Source of the DNA: Agrilactobacillus composti DSM 18527 = JCM 14202 | GTDB lineage: Bacteria; Bacillota; Bacilli; Lactobacillales; Lactobacillaceae | Reading direction: 5' to 3' | NCBI RefSeq assembly: GCF_001436375.1 | Contig: NZ_AZGA01000041.1 | Coordinates: 1-41,359 of the forward strand | Length of the DNA: 41,359 bases | Shown here: positions 9,369-16,625 of the stretch, one piece after another | How the letters are laid out: each line of letters starts with the position of its first letter | Position numbering within the stretch: position 1 is the stretch's first letter | The notes under the pieces: generated by a model | Told to the model about the DNA's origin: nothing | The model's input: the letters and a program-made list of their open reading frames with translations, nothing else | Databases searched by the model: none | Program-made: the position numbers and the translations under genes

Positions 9369-10535
9369 ATGACCAATAAAAATACTTTCGCCGCTGGAAT
9401 CGGCGTTTTAACAATTTCCATGATGTTAACTAGTTCGCAGGCCATTAATGGAGTCATTCCCCAAATGCGCGCTGCCTTGCACATCACCCAAGCCCAAAGC
9501 GAGTTATTGAGCACAGCACCCAGTATCACCGTCATTTTATTTATTTTGTTATCCAGCTATTTAGCTAAGCAAATCGGAATGAAGAAGACCATTCTTGCAG
9601 GGATGCTCTTGGCCGGCGTCGGAGGTATTTTGCCGATCTTTTCCGCCCAATTTGCCACCGTATTAGCCAGCCGCATGATTTTAGGCGCCGGTTTAGGGCT
9701 CTACAACGCCTTAGCGGTGAGCTACATCAGTGCCCTGTTCACCGGCAACACCCGGGCCACTTTACTGGGTGTCCGCAATTCCATGGAGCTGATTGGTCAA
9801 ACCGTGTTGATTTTTGCGGCCGGGTTATTACTGAATATTAGTTGGACCTTTTCTTTTGCTGTCTACGCCTTGGCTTTTCCAATTGCGTTATTGTTTTATG
9901 CCAAAGTGCCAGAAACTCAAAGTACGCCAACCCCGACCACCCCAAAAGTTAAGGAAAAAATACCAGCTGCCGTTTATGCGCTAGTTTTGTTCGCCATTAT
10001 CATGGTGATGATCAGCAATGCTATTTCCGTCCGGTTCGCTTCAATTGCCGCCCAAATTGGTGGCAATCAGCTGAACCCCAGTAATTATTTAGCCTTGATG
10101 CCAGTTTTAGGTATCATTGCTGGTTTGACTTTTGGCGGGGTTTATAAGCATTTGAAGCAGACTACCATGCATATTGCCATGACTTGTTTCATCATTGCCA
10201 ATGTATTGATTGCCATTTCCGGCCACAGTCTACCGGTTTTATTAGCGGGATTATTTTTGTCCAGCATCCCCTGTGCTTGGTGTTTCCCGATGATCTTCAA
10301 CCAATTGGACCGTCTGACTACCAAAAATACCGTTAATTTAGCCACGGGATTGATATTTGTCGGCTGTAATATTGGCAATTTCTTAGCCCCCTTAGCCATG
10401 CAAGTCACCCAAAGCTTGACTGGCAGCACCAGTTTGACAGGCCCCTTTTACGTCTTCGCCGGTATTTTAGTGGTCTTGCTGTTGCTCAATATTGAAGTCA
10501 GTCGGGGCAAATTGCCTCTACTCAAGGCCGCTTAA
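9369..10535 (+). CDS. 12-TM MFS transporter (CynX/NimT-like architecture)
   Basis: 388 residues with about 12 hydrophobic segments in two halves and a short hydrophilic loop around residue 185 (ETQSTPTPTTPKVKEK). The N-terminal half has INGVIPQMRAAL and a motif-A-like loop SSYLAKQIGMKK. RMILGAGLGLYNALAVSYI matches the TM4 region of small MFS carriers. The substrate is unknown; cyanate/nitroimidazole-type and sugar carriers share this shape. The ribosome site is weak (GGGG 14 bases before the ATG). It follows the AraC-type regulator on the same strand but has its own promoter, suggesting a regulator-target pair. The gene ends at the very strong hairpin 10628-10669. Confidence 0.82.
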   Translation: MTNKNTFAAGIGVLTISMMLTSSQAINGVIPQMRAALHITQAQSELLSTAPSITVILFILLSSYLAKQIGMKKTILAGMLLAGVGGILPIFSAQFATVLASRMILGAGLGLYNALAVSYISALFTGNTRATLLGVRNSMELIGQTVLIFAAGLLLNISWTFSFAVYALAFPIALLFYAKVPETQSTPTPTTPKVKEKIPAAVYALVLFAIIMVMISNAISVRFASIAAQIGGNQLNPSNYLALMPVLGIIAGLTFGGVYKHLKQTTMHIAMTCFIIANVLIAISGHSLPVLLAGLFLSSIPCAWCFPMIFNQLDRLTTKNTVNLATGLIFVGCNIGNFLAPLAMQVTQSLTGSTSLTGPFYVFAGILVVLLLLNIEVSRGKLPLLKAA

Positions 10536-10627
10536 TGCCAAAATGGCCGTGAAACAGACCCACTATGACAATTATTGGGTTAGTCAATATTTGTCATCAA
10601 TTTTTGTTTAATCACATTCAAATCATC

Positions 10628-10669
10628 GTAGTGCCACAATAACCTCCCTATTGTGGCACTACTTTTTTT
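10628..10669 (+). terminator. Very strong intrinsic terminator
   Basis: A perfect 14-bp stem (10628-10641 with 10649-10662), a 7-base loop ACCTCCC and a run of seven T. It is 92 bases downstream of the MFS stop codon and insulates the tartrate operon. The remaining bases 10670-10809 hold no gene and no convincing promoter that I could identify, although the ttd operon must start there. Confidence 0.9.
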
Positions 10670-10809
10670 ATACCCCCACAGCCGCTAAACCCACCTGGGA
10701 CAGCCTTGTATTCTGTTTCATCCCGAAAATTTGTTGGCAAGCAGCGGTTCGCCATTTCTAGCGCTAACAGCGATACTAAACTTGTCAACAAATCAAGGAG
10801 GTAATCAGT

Positions 10810-11742
10810 ATGCAAGCTATCGAGAAATATACCTATACAACCCCAACGCTCTCCCCAAAAGCCCAGCAAATGCGGGACTTAATGACCAACTACATCACCA
10901 TCGTCAGCCGCCGTCTACCTGACGATGTGACCAAAAAGTTAAAGGACTTAGCCCAAATTGAAGTGGATCCCTTGCAGCAACTGGTATACGACACCATGCG
11001 GGAAAATCAATTGCTGGCGGAGACATTGAAACGCCCCAGTTGCCAAGATACCGGCGCCCTCCAATTTTTCATCAAATGCGGTGCCCAATTTCCTTTACTC
11101 AGTGAGTTGAATGCTATTTTAAAAGATGCGGTTTACCAGGCTACCCAAAAAGCGCCCTTACGCCATAATGCCGTTCAAACTTTCGATGAATACAACACTG
11201 GTTTAAACATTGGTAATGGCATCCCGTCAGTCTTCTTAGAAATTGGCGATAACAGTACTGATATTGAAATCTATGTTTACATGGCCGGGGGCGGTTGTAC
11301 CTTACCCGGTGCCGCCAAAGTCCTCATGCCCGGTGAAGGTTATGAAGGGGTCGTGCGCTTTGTCATGGATCAAATGACCAGTTATGGCATCAATGCTTGC
11401 CCACCACTGTTGGTAGGGGTAGGTGTGGCCACATCCGTGGAAACCGCTGCTTTCAACTCAAAACTAGCCTTGATGCGCACAGTGGATAGTGTTAGTCCCA
11501 ACGCAAATGCTGCCAAAATGGAGCAGTTACTAGAAACAGGTATTAACAACATCGGTTTAGGCCCCCAAGGCTTTGGTGGTAAAAAATCGGTTATGGGGGT
11601 CAACGTGGTGAATACCGCCCGGCACCCCTCCACCATTGGCGTGGGTATCAGCACTGGTTGCTGGTCCCACCGCCGGGGTAAAATCACCTTTGATGCTGCC
11701 TTGAACTACACTTTGCCCATGAATAAAGGAGTGCAATTATGA
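10810..11742 (+). CDS. ttdA: L(+)-tartrate dehydratase alpha subunit
   Basis: 310 residues; the iron-sulfur subunit of a two-subunit class I fumarase-type hydro-lyase that converts L-tartrate to oxaloacetate. It matches E. coli TtdA block by block from memory: RPSCQDTG, KAPLRHNAVQTFDE, VYMAGGGCTLPGAAKVLMP, NACPPLLVGVGVATSVETAA, ARHPSTIGVGISTGCW. The three cysteines C78, C197 and C284 are the expected [4Fe-4S] ligands. TtdA rather than fumarase alpha is favoured by the overall match, the length (TtdA is 303) and the neighbouring ttdB. A closely related fumarate or malate hydratase activity cannot be excluded. AAGGAGGT lies just upstream of ATG 10810. The stop overlaps the ttdB start (ATGA), indicating translational coupling. 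Confidence 0.92.
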   Translation: MQAIEKYTYTTPTLSPKAQQMRDLMTNYITIVSRRLPDDVTKKLKDLAQIEVDPLQQLVYDTMRENQLLAETLKRPSCQDTGALQFFIKCGAQFPLLSELNAILKDAVYQATQKAPLRHNAVQTFDEYNTGLNIGNGIPSVFLEIGDNSTDIEIYVYMAGGGCTLPGAAKVLMPGEGYEGVVRFVMDQMTSYGINACPPLLVGVGVATSVETAAFNSKLALMRTVDSVSPNANAAKMEQLLETGINNIGLGPQGFGGKKSVMGVNVVNTARHPSTIGVGISTGCWSHRRGKITFDAALNYTLPMNKGVQL

Positions 11743-12350
11743 GAACATTTCATTTAACAACACCAATTTCAGACGCCGACCTAGAAGAGATTCGCATTGG
11801 TGATATTATTTATTTAAATGGCACCATGGTCACTTGTCGCGATGTGGCCCACCGCCGTTTAGTTGAGGAAAAAATGCCCCTACCCGTGGATGTTCGTAAC
11901 AAGGCCATTTTACATGCTGGTCCAATTGTGAAAGATTTAGGCAATGACCATTATGAAATGGTATCCGTGGGGCCTACCACCAGCATGCGCATGGAAAAAT
12001 TTGAAGAAGAATTTGTAAAACAAACCGGTGTGAAGTTGATCATCGGTAAAGGTGGCATGGGCCCTGGGACCCAGCGGGCTTGTGAAAAATATAAGGCCTT
12101 ACAACTGGTTTATCCCGCTGGCAATGCTGTTTATGCCGCCACGAAAGTTCAAAAAATCGTGGATGCCCAGTGGCGCGATCTGGGCATGCCGGAAACACTT
12201 TGGGTCTGCAAAATCGCAGACTTTGGGCCTTTAGTAGTAGCCATCGATACCACTGGTGCCAATTTATTTGAACAAAATAAAATTGAATTTAACCGCCGGA
12301 AAGAAGCAGAGATTCAAAAAATCAACGCCCAAGTACGTTTTATTAAATAA
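11739..12350 (+). CDS. ttdB: L(+)-tartrate dehydratase beta subunit
   Basis: 203 residues, same length as E. coli TtdB (201) and matching it throughout: TTPISDADLEEIRIGDIIYL, GTMVTCRDVAHRRL, HAGPIV, MVSVGPTTSMRMEKFEEEF, GVKLIIGKGGMG, GMPETLWVCKIADFGPLVVA. It forms the active heterotetramer with TtdA and supplies the swivelling domain that closes the active site. The start codon overlaps the ttdA stop by four bases, with AAAGGA eight bases upstream inside ttdA. The CitMHS carrier gene follows after 22 bases, so all three are one transcript. No oxaloacetate decarboxylase is in the window, so the fate of oxaloacetate is decided elsewhere. Confidence 0.93.
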   Translation: MRTFHLTTPISDADLEEIRIGDIIYLNGTMVTCRDVAHRRLVEEKMPLPVDVRNKAILHAGPIVKDLGNDHYEMVSVGPTTSMRMEKFEEEFVKQTGVKLIIGKGGMGPGTQRACEKYKALQLVYPAGNAVYAATKVQKIVDAQWRDLGMPETLWVCKIADFGPLVVAIDTTGANLFEQNKIEFNRRKEAEIQKINAQVRFIK

Positions 12351-12372
12351 CCTGTAGAAAGGGGCCGCCCCA

Positions 12373-13737
12373 ATGATTGTCGTCCTTGCCATTTTAATGA
12401 TCACTGTTTTTATTGTGCTACTGGCTAAAAATAAATTGTCTATCCTAGGTGCCCTGGTCTTAGTTCCCCTGTTCTTTGGCAGCATCATCGTTATCTTTAC
12501 GAAAGCAACATTTTCAGATATGTTCCGTTGGATTTACGATGCCTTATTTTATGCAGTCAGTCCGGATAATGGGGCGGCCACCATTGGCGTCGTCTCTCCA
12601 GGGCTATTGATTCTCTTTGCGGTCATTTATTTTGACTTGATGCTCAATATTGGCCTGTTTGATCCCCTTTGTGCCTTCTTCATTCGCAAAGCCAAAGGGG
12701 ACCCTTTGAAGGTCACCATGGCCACGGTTTTAACGGCAACCATCGTGACTATGAATGGGGATACCACTACCACCATCATTATTTGTGCGGCGGCTTTCTT
12801 AGAACTTTGGCGGGCCATGCATATGAAACTCATGTACCTGGCCATTTTAATCGTTACTCCCATTGGGATTTTCAACCAACTGCCTTGGGGTGGGCCCACC
12901 ATTGCGGCCAGTACCGCCATGGGCGTTTCAGTCAGTCATCTCTTTAAAGCCTTGTTGCCAGGGATGTTAGCTGCTGAAGTCTTTGCCATCGGCTTAGCTT
13001 ATTATTTAGGCCGCAAAGAACGCAAACGTTTGCAGTGGGCTGCAGAGATGCGCAATGAAATCGACGATGATTTTTTGGAAAAGATGGTAGATGCTATCCG
13101 CAACAAGAATCCCGAGTTAAAACGGCCCCAATATTATTGGTTCAATTTGTTATTGACCCTGTTTATTCTTTACTTATTGATCGCAGATGTTTGTCATGGG
13201 GCAATCTTGTTCATGATTGGTACCGCCATTATCTTGACTGTGAACTACCGGGATGTGAATACCATCAACCAACAATTGGAGGCTGTGGCTGGGGATGCCT
13301 TAGGACCCGCAGCGGCCACATTTGGGGCCGGGGTCTTCTCTGGTATCTTAACCGGTAGTGGCATGGCAGCGGGGTTAGCCGGTGGGATTGCCGCCATCAT
13401 CCCCGCCGATTTAGGGGCCCACATCGCTCCGCTTTACGCCATCATTTCCGCACCGGCCATTGTCTTTTTACCCCAAGATGCCTTTTACTTTGGCATCGCC
13501 AAAGTTATTGCCAAGGTGATGACTGGCTTTGGCATTACCCCTCTGCAAGCCGCCGTGGCTTCTATGGTGGGCCAGTCCTTCCGCTTGATTTCCCCTGTGA
13601 TTCCAGCTTTATACATGCTGACTGGTTACACTAAATTAAATTTCGTGGATTTTCAAAAGAATTACGTGAAATACTGTTGGCCGATCTTATTTATTTACAT
13701 TATTGTGTATGCGCTTACAGACGTATTACCCTTTTAA
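12373..13737 (+). CDS. CitMHS-family organic-acid transporter, probable tartrate carrier
   Basis: 454 residues, about 12 TM segments. The resemblance to Bacillus CitM/CitH citrate-metal carriers is clear: FAVIYFDLMLNIGLFDPL, KAKGDPLKVTMATVLTA, MNGDTTTTIIICAAAFLEL, LPWGGPTIAASTAMGV. In the family the carrier symports a divalent metal-carboxylate complex with protons. Its place as third gene after ttdAB makes L-tartrate, or tartrate-succinate type exchange, the likely job; that is inference. The ribosome site GAAAGGGG is part of a GGGGCCGCCCC inverted repeat that ends three bases before the ATG. This could damp translation relative to ttdAB. The operon ends at hairpin 13748-13785. Confidence 0.85.
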   Translation: MIVVLAILMITVFIVLLAKNKLSILGALVLVPLFFGSIIVIFTKATFSDMFRWIYDALFYAVSPDNGAATIGVVSPGLLILFAVIYFDLMLNIGLFDPLCAFFIRKAKGDPLKVTMATVLTATIVTMNGDTTTTIIICAAAFLELWRAMHMKLMYLAILIVTPIGIFNQLPWGGPTIAASTAMGVSVSHLFKALLPGMLAAEVFAIGLAYYLGRKERKRLQWAAEMRNEIDDDFLEKMVDAIRNKNPELKRPQYYWFNLLLTLFILYLLIADVCHGAILFMIGTAIILTVNYRDVNTINQQLEAVAGDALGPAAATFGAGVFSGILTGSGMAAGLAGGIAAIIPADLGAHIAPLYAIISAPAIVFLPQDAFYFGIAKVIAKVMTGFGITPLQAAVASMVGQSFRLISPVIPALYMLTGYTKLNFVDFQKNYVKYCWPILFIYIIVYALTDVLPF

Positions 13738-13747
13738 TCTAGCCATT

Positions 13748-13785
13748 AAGAGCCCTCTGATAACAATGCAGTGGGGCTCTTTTTT
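13748..13785 (+). terminator. Terminator of the ttdAB-carrier operon
   Basis: AAGAGCCC (13748-13755) pairs with GGGCTCTT (13774-13781), with a partial inner extension CTG/CAG, and is followed by TTTT. It begins 11 bases after the carrier stop codon. Confidence 0.8.
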
Positions 13786-13788
13786 AAT

Positions 13789-13817
13789 TTGATAACGTTT
13801 TCATTTTATGCTATTAT
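13789..13817 (+). promoter_or_regulatory. gntP promoter overlapped by a CcpA cre box
   Basis: TTGATA (13789-13794), 17 bases, TATTAT (13812-13817). TGATAACGTTTTCA (13790-13803) fits the cre consensus TGWNANCGNTNWCA at every fixed position and covers the -35 box. That geometry predicts repression by CcpA-HPr(Ser-P) when preferred sugars are present. Confidence 0.8.
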
Positions 13818-13866
13818 TTTCTAGTATTCTAATATATTAGTTCACAAAACTTTGGAGGGATGTACT

Positions 13867-15204
13867 ATGCCTGTAGATCTTATGGCCCTGATTTGGGTTC
13901 TCGTTGGGATCGGAATTTTAGTTTTCTTGATCGTTGGTCTGAAAATACATAATATTTTAGCCCTATTGATTTCGGGGTTATTCATCGCCTTTGCCGAGGG
14001 GATGCCCATTGATAAAATCGTCACCACCATCCAAAAGGGGGTAGGTGGGGTCTTAGCCACCTTGGCGCTGATTGTGGTCTTCGGGGCCATCATCGGGAAA
14101 CTCATGACGGAATCCGGGGCCAGTCAGCGGATTGCCGACACCATTGTGGCCAAAATGGGTATTGATAAACTCCCCTTTGCCCTCTTGATTATCGGCACCA
14201 TCTTTGGGATGGCCATGTTTTACGAAGTGGCCTTCCTTATTACAGTGCCATTGGTCATTAGCATTGCCAAGGAAGCCAAAATTCCTTACATGCGCCTGAT
14301 TATCCCCACCGTGGCCGGGGCCACCATGGGCCATAGTATCTTCCCACCCCAACCTGGTCCCATGGCCCTAGTGACCACCTTCCATGCGGATATTTCCCAA
14401 GTCTATATCTTTGGCCTAATCGTCATCATCCCCACCATCATCTGCTCTGGGGTCTTGATTCGCCGCTTTATCCCGGGCCTGGACAAAATGCCTTTAGGCA
14501 ATGTGATGAAACCCGCCGAACGCAAACCCGACGCTGAATTACCAAGTTTTGGCATTAGCATCCTGGTACCCTTGTTGCCGGCGATTTTGATGATTTGTGC
14601 TTCTGTTACCAAATTGTTTTTAAACAGTAAGAGTACCGCTTATAGCATCGCCTCATTCTTTGGTAGTGCGGAAATCAGCATGCTGTTGGCGGTCCTAGCG
14701 GCCATGTTTTTCTTCGGCTATCGCCGGGGGCAAAATGGTACGCAAATTACCGCCCAGATGACCAGCGCAATTGAAGGTATTTCCAATGTCTTGCTGGTTA
14801 TCGCCGCGGGCGGTATTATGAAAGAAGTTATCATTGACGCAGGGATCGGGGCTAAAATTGTGGATCTCGTGGGCAAAATTCCCGTATCCCCATTGATTTT
14901 GGCCTGGTTGATCACCGTCTTAATTCGTATCTTAACTGGTCAAGGGGCCGTGGCGGCCATCACCGCAGCAGGCATCGTGGCTCCCATGATTGCGGCCTTC
15001 AATGTTAGCCCGGTACTAATGGTGCTGGCTTGTGCCTGTGGCAGTAACACCATCACTTTGATGTACGATGGCGGTTTCTTATTGTTCCAGCAATCCTTTG
15101 GCATCAGCCTCAAAGATACCTTTAAAACTTGGGGCGCCTTAGAATTCACCAACTCCGCAGTGGGATTAGTCATGGTGTTGCTTTTGAGCATTTTCGTCCA
15201 TTAG
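13867..15204 (+). CDS. gntP: GntP-family gluconate / aldonate:H+ symporter
   Basis: 445 residues with about 12-14 TM segments. Family blocks: GKLMTESGASQRIADTIV, MAMFYEVAFLITVPLV, GATMGHSIFPPQPGPMALV, GQGAVAAITAAGIVAPMI and a late LMYDGGFLLFQQ. GntP members carry gluconate, glycerate, D-serine or related hydroxy acids; no gluconate kinase is adjacent to confirm gluconate. I start at ATG 13867 because GGAGGG ends seven bases before it; the frame extends upstream only to a TTG inside that ribosome site. It has its own promoter with a cre box, so it is transcribed separately from the ttd operon. The convergent CHY gene ends four bases downstream and no terminator fits between them. Confidence 0.9.
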   Translation: MPVDLMALIWVLVGIGILVFLIVGLKIHNILALLISGLFIAFAEGMPIDKIVTTIQKGVGGVLATLALIVVFGAIIGKLMTESGASQRIADTIVAKMGIDKLPFALLIIGTIFGMAMFYEVAFLITVPLVISIAKEAKIPYMRLIIPTVAGATMGHSIFPPQPGPMALVTTFHADISQVYIFGLIVIIPTIICSGVLIRRFIPGLDKMPLGNVMKPAERKPDAELPSFGISILVPLLPAILMICASVTKLFLNSKSTAYSIASFFGSAEISMLLAVLAAMFFFGYRRGQNGTQITAQMTSAIEGISNVLLVIAAGGIMKEVIIDAGIGAKIVDLVGKIPVSPLILAWLITVLIRILTGQGAVAAITAAGIVAPMIAAFNVSPVLMVLACACGSNTITLMYDGGFLLFQQSFGISLKDTFKTWGALEFTNSAVGLVMVLLLSIFVH

Positions 15205-15208
15205 TCCA

Positions 15209-15511
15209 TTAGTTAAAATAGATACCTTCGTGCAAACTACACTTAGGATTGAAAGCATGCTGGCAATAGGCACAATGCCCCTGGTGGTACTGGGTAAAAG
15301 TCAACGTGTGGCCACAATTGCCGCATAAAACTGGGGCGGGGTCCGTTTTGGCCATGGCTTTAAAATGGTGGTCTTCAGCGGCGTCATGACACTGGTAACA
15401 GGCGTAATAGCGCTGGCATTGGGCACATTTTAAGGCCACCACGTCTAGGTTACTGTGGTAATGGACACAGCGGCCGGCGGTATCCACTAAGGCACCAAAT
15501 AGCTTGATCAC
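15209..15511 (-). CDS. CHY zinc-finger protein
   Basis: 100 residues. The zf-CHY signature is clear: RCVHYHSNLDVVALKC, CAQCQRYYACYQCHD, then a second zinc cluster CGNCGHTLTF...HCAYCQHAFNPKCSLH. There are ten Cys and several His, enough for three Zn ions as known for the family. The cellular role of bacterial members is not established. I chose GTG 15511 because AGGGGGG lies eight bases upstream and the CHY domain begins right after it; the ATG at 15559 has no ribosome site. The gene is convergent with gntP, with a gap of only four bases, so the two transcripts probably overlap. Confidence 0.85.
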   Translation of the reverse strand: MIKLFGALVDTAGRCVHYHSNLDVVALKCAQCQRYYACYQCHDAAEDHHFKAMAKTDPAPVLCGNCGHTLTFTQYHQGHCAYCQHAFNPKCSLHEGIYFN

Positions 15512-15617
15512 GGTCTTTTCCCCCCTGTTCAATAGTTGCGAAAGCAGCTTAACAAACAAAAATTAAGCCCACCTTAAAAAATTCTTAATTATTTCTGCAT
15601 ATATCTATTGATTTTTC

Positions 15618-15652
15618 TTCACATTCTGTTCACATCTCAAAGTTACTATAAG
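15618..15652 (+). promoter_or_regulatory. Candidate activator-dependent promoter: TTCACA direct repeat plus -10 box
   Basis: TTCACA occurs at 15618-15623 and again at 15629-15634, an 11-bp period (one helical turn). TATAAG follows at 15647-15652 and no good -35 is present at the proper distance. Direct repeats with 11-bp phasing next to a weak -35 are typical of OmpR/PhoB-type response-regulator promoters, and TTCACA is close to the PhoP half-site. It would drive the candidate RNA that follows. Confidence 0.4.
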
Positions 15653-15657
15653 AACAT

Positions 15658-15777
15658 CAAATAAATAATTCCTCCTCCCAAAATAACTATTTATTTGATT
15701 CCCAACATAATTTAATAATAGATTTCTTCATTTTCCTCCCCTGAGACATGCATCCCCCAAGTGCATGTCTTTTTTTG
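15658..15777 (+). ncRNA. Candidate trans-acting small RNA with C-rich loops
   Basis: A gene-free stretch on the plus strand looks like a complete sRNA unit of about 120 nt. First hairpin: arms 15656-15667 and 15688-15699, 12 bp perfect, 20-base loop containing CCTCCTCCC. Then an AT-rich single-stranded stretch with a second pyrimidine motif TTTCCTCCCC (15732-15741). Last, an intrinsic terminator: 9-bp perfect stem 15744-15752 with 15762-15770, loop TCCCCCAAG, seven T. The T run exists only in the plus orientation, so it does not serve the flanking minus-strand genes. C-rich unpaired motifs that pair with Shine-Dalgarno sequences are known in several Firmicute sRNAs (RsaE-like and CiaR-controlled RNAs). 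Identity with any of them cannot be claimed. Confidence 0.5.
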
Positions 15778-15780
15778 GCT

Positions 15781-16437
15781 TCAGCTAAAGTATTGTTGCA
15801 AGGCAGGTTGGCTGGCCAAAGTCTCAGCTACCACGTTGTAGCCAATTTTTTCAAAAGGCAATTGGGGCCGAGATTCTAAAACCGTCACACTGGCATTTTT
15901 GATGATGCCATTTTTACGCATATCCTTTAAATCCCCACCGGTCAATTGATTCAATAAGGCTGTCAGTAACACACCGTGACTGACAATCAACACTTTATCC
16001 AGGTCAGGGCGGTCGTAGTCTTTGATTACCGCGTTAGCCCGTTGTAACAGGCGGACATAGCCTTCGGAGTGATTAATGCTAGGGTCAAATTGATCGGGGT
16101 GATTGAAATAAGCATCAAATCCTGGGAAATGTTTAGCTTTGTCTAAAGGCTGGCCATCCCAATCCCCCAAGTCAATTTCCCGCAACCGGGGATCCACTTG
16201 AATATCACTCAAGGGATTATAATAACTGCGTTTGATAATGACCCGGGCCGTGGTCACCGCCCGGCGCAAAGGTGAGACCAAAATTTGATCAAACCGAGTT
16301 TGGGCTAACATGCGCCCAGTGGCAATGGCCCCGGCTATGCCTTCTGGGGTCAAGGGCGAATCCATGTGGCCCCCATTGAAACGTTGTTCTTGATTCAAAA
16401 TCGTTCTACCATGGCGTACAAAATAAAATGTTGTCAT
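15781..16437 (-). CDS. Histidine phosphatase family protein (phosphoglycerate-mutase-like)
   Basis: 218 residues, soluble. The catalytic RHG motif is at residues 8-10 (FYFVRHGRTILN; His9 is the phospho-acceptor). Also seen are the family element SPLRRAVTTARVI with its second active-site Arg, LREIDLGDWDG, and the second catalytic His in VSHGVLL. Cofactor-dependent phosphoglycerate mutases have a longer internal region, so this is a phosphatase-type member (GpmB/PhoE/CobC class) with unknown substrate. Start is ATG 16437; only a weak GGA lies upstream. It is divergent from the MarR gene, so the operator pair at 16532-16574 could also influence it. Confidence 0.88.
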   Translation of the reverse strand: MTTFYFVRHGRTILNQEQRFNGGHMDSPLTPEGIAGAIATGRMLAQTRFDQILVSPLRRAVTTARVIIKRSYYNPLSDIQVDPRLREIDLGDWDGQPLDKAKHFPGFDAYFNHPDQFDPSINHSEGYVRLLQRANAVIKDYDRPDLDKVLIVSHGVLLTALLNQLTGGDLKDMRKNGIIKNASVTVLESRPQLPFEKIGYNVVAETLASQPALQQYFS

Positions 16438-16522
16438 TCCTTGATATTCTCCAATTCTGCTGGCCTAATTTTAAAGCTATCTCTATCTTAGCAAAAATTC
16501 AAAGCAAACTCGAACCAAATAG

Positions 16523-16551
16523 TTGACATTCGTTAGGTACCTAACTATAAT
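16523..16551 (+). promoter_or_regulatory. Consensus sigma-A promoter of the MarR gene
   Basis: TTGACA (16523-16528), 17 bases, TATAAT (16546-16551): a perfect consensus promoter. The spacer is almost filled by the palindrome described in the next entry, so this strong promoter is probably held down by a bound repressor. Confidence 0.88.
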
Positions 16552-16574
16552 AGTTTTTGTAGTTAGGTACCTAA
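16532..16574 (+). promoter_or_regulatory. Two palindromic operators flanking the MarR -10 box
   Basis: GTTAGGTACCTAAC (16532-16545, perfect 14-bp palindrome) lies between -35 and -10. TTAGGTACCTAA recurs at 16563-16574 just after the transcription start. Centres are 30 bp apart, about three helical turns, so two dimers would sit on the same face. This is the expected arrangement for MarR autorepression. Confidence 0.8.
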
Positions 16575-16625
16575 TCATTTTTTTGCTGACATAACCCTGC
16601 TCACAATTAAAGGAGATTTTTATAT

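Noticed and set aside
10670-10809. Promoter or cre site of the ttd operon
   Set aside because: Several partial boxes (for example GATACT at 10772) lack a partner at proper spacing, and no cre match was found; a promoter must exist but cannot be placed.
15687-15731. 14-residue minus-strand frame (MKKSIIKLCWESNK) behind GGGGAGGAAA
   Set aside because: Its ribosome-like site is simply the complement of the C-rich motif of the sRNA candidate, and the only oriented terminator here is on the plus strand. It remains an alternative if RNA data show minus-strand transcription.
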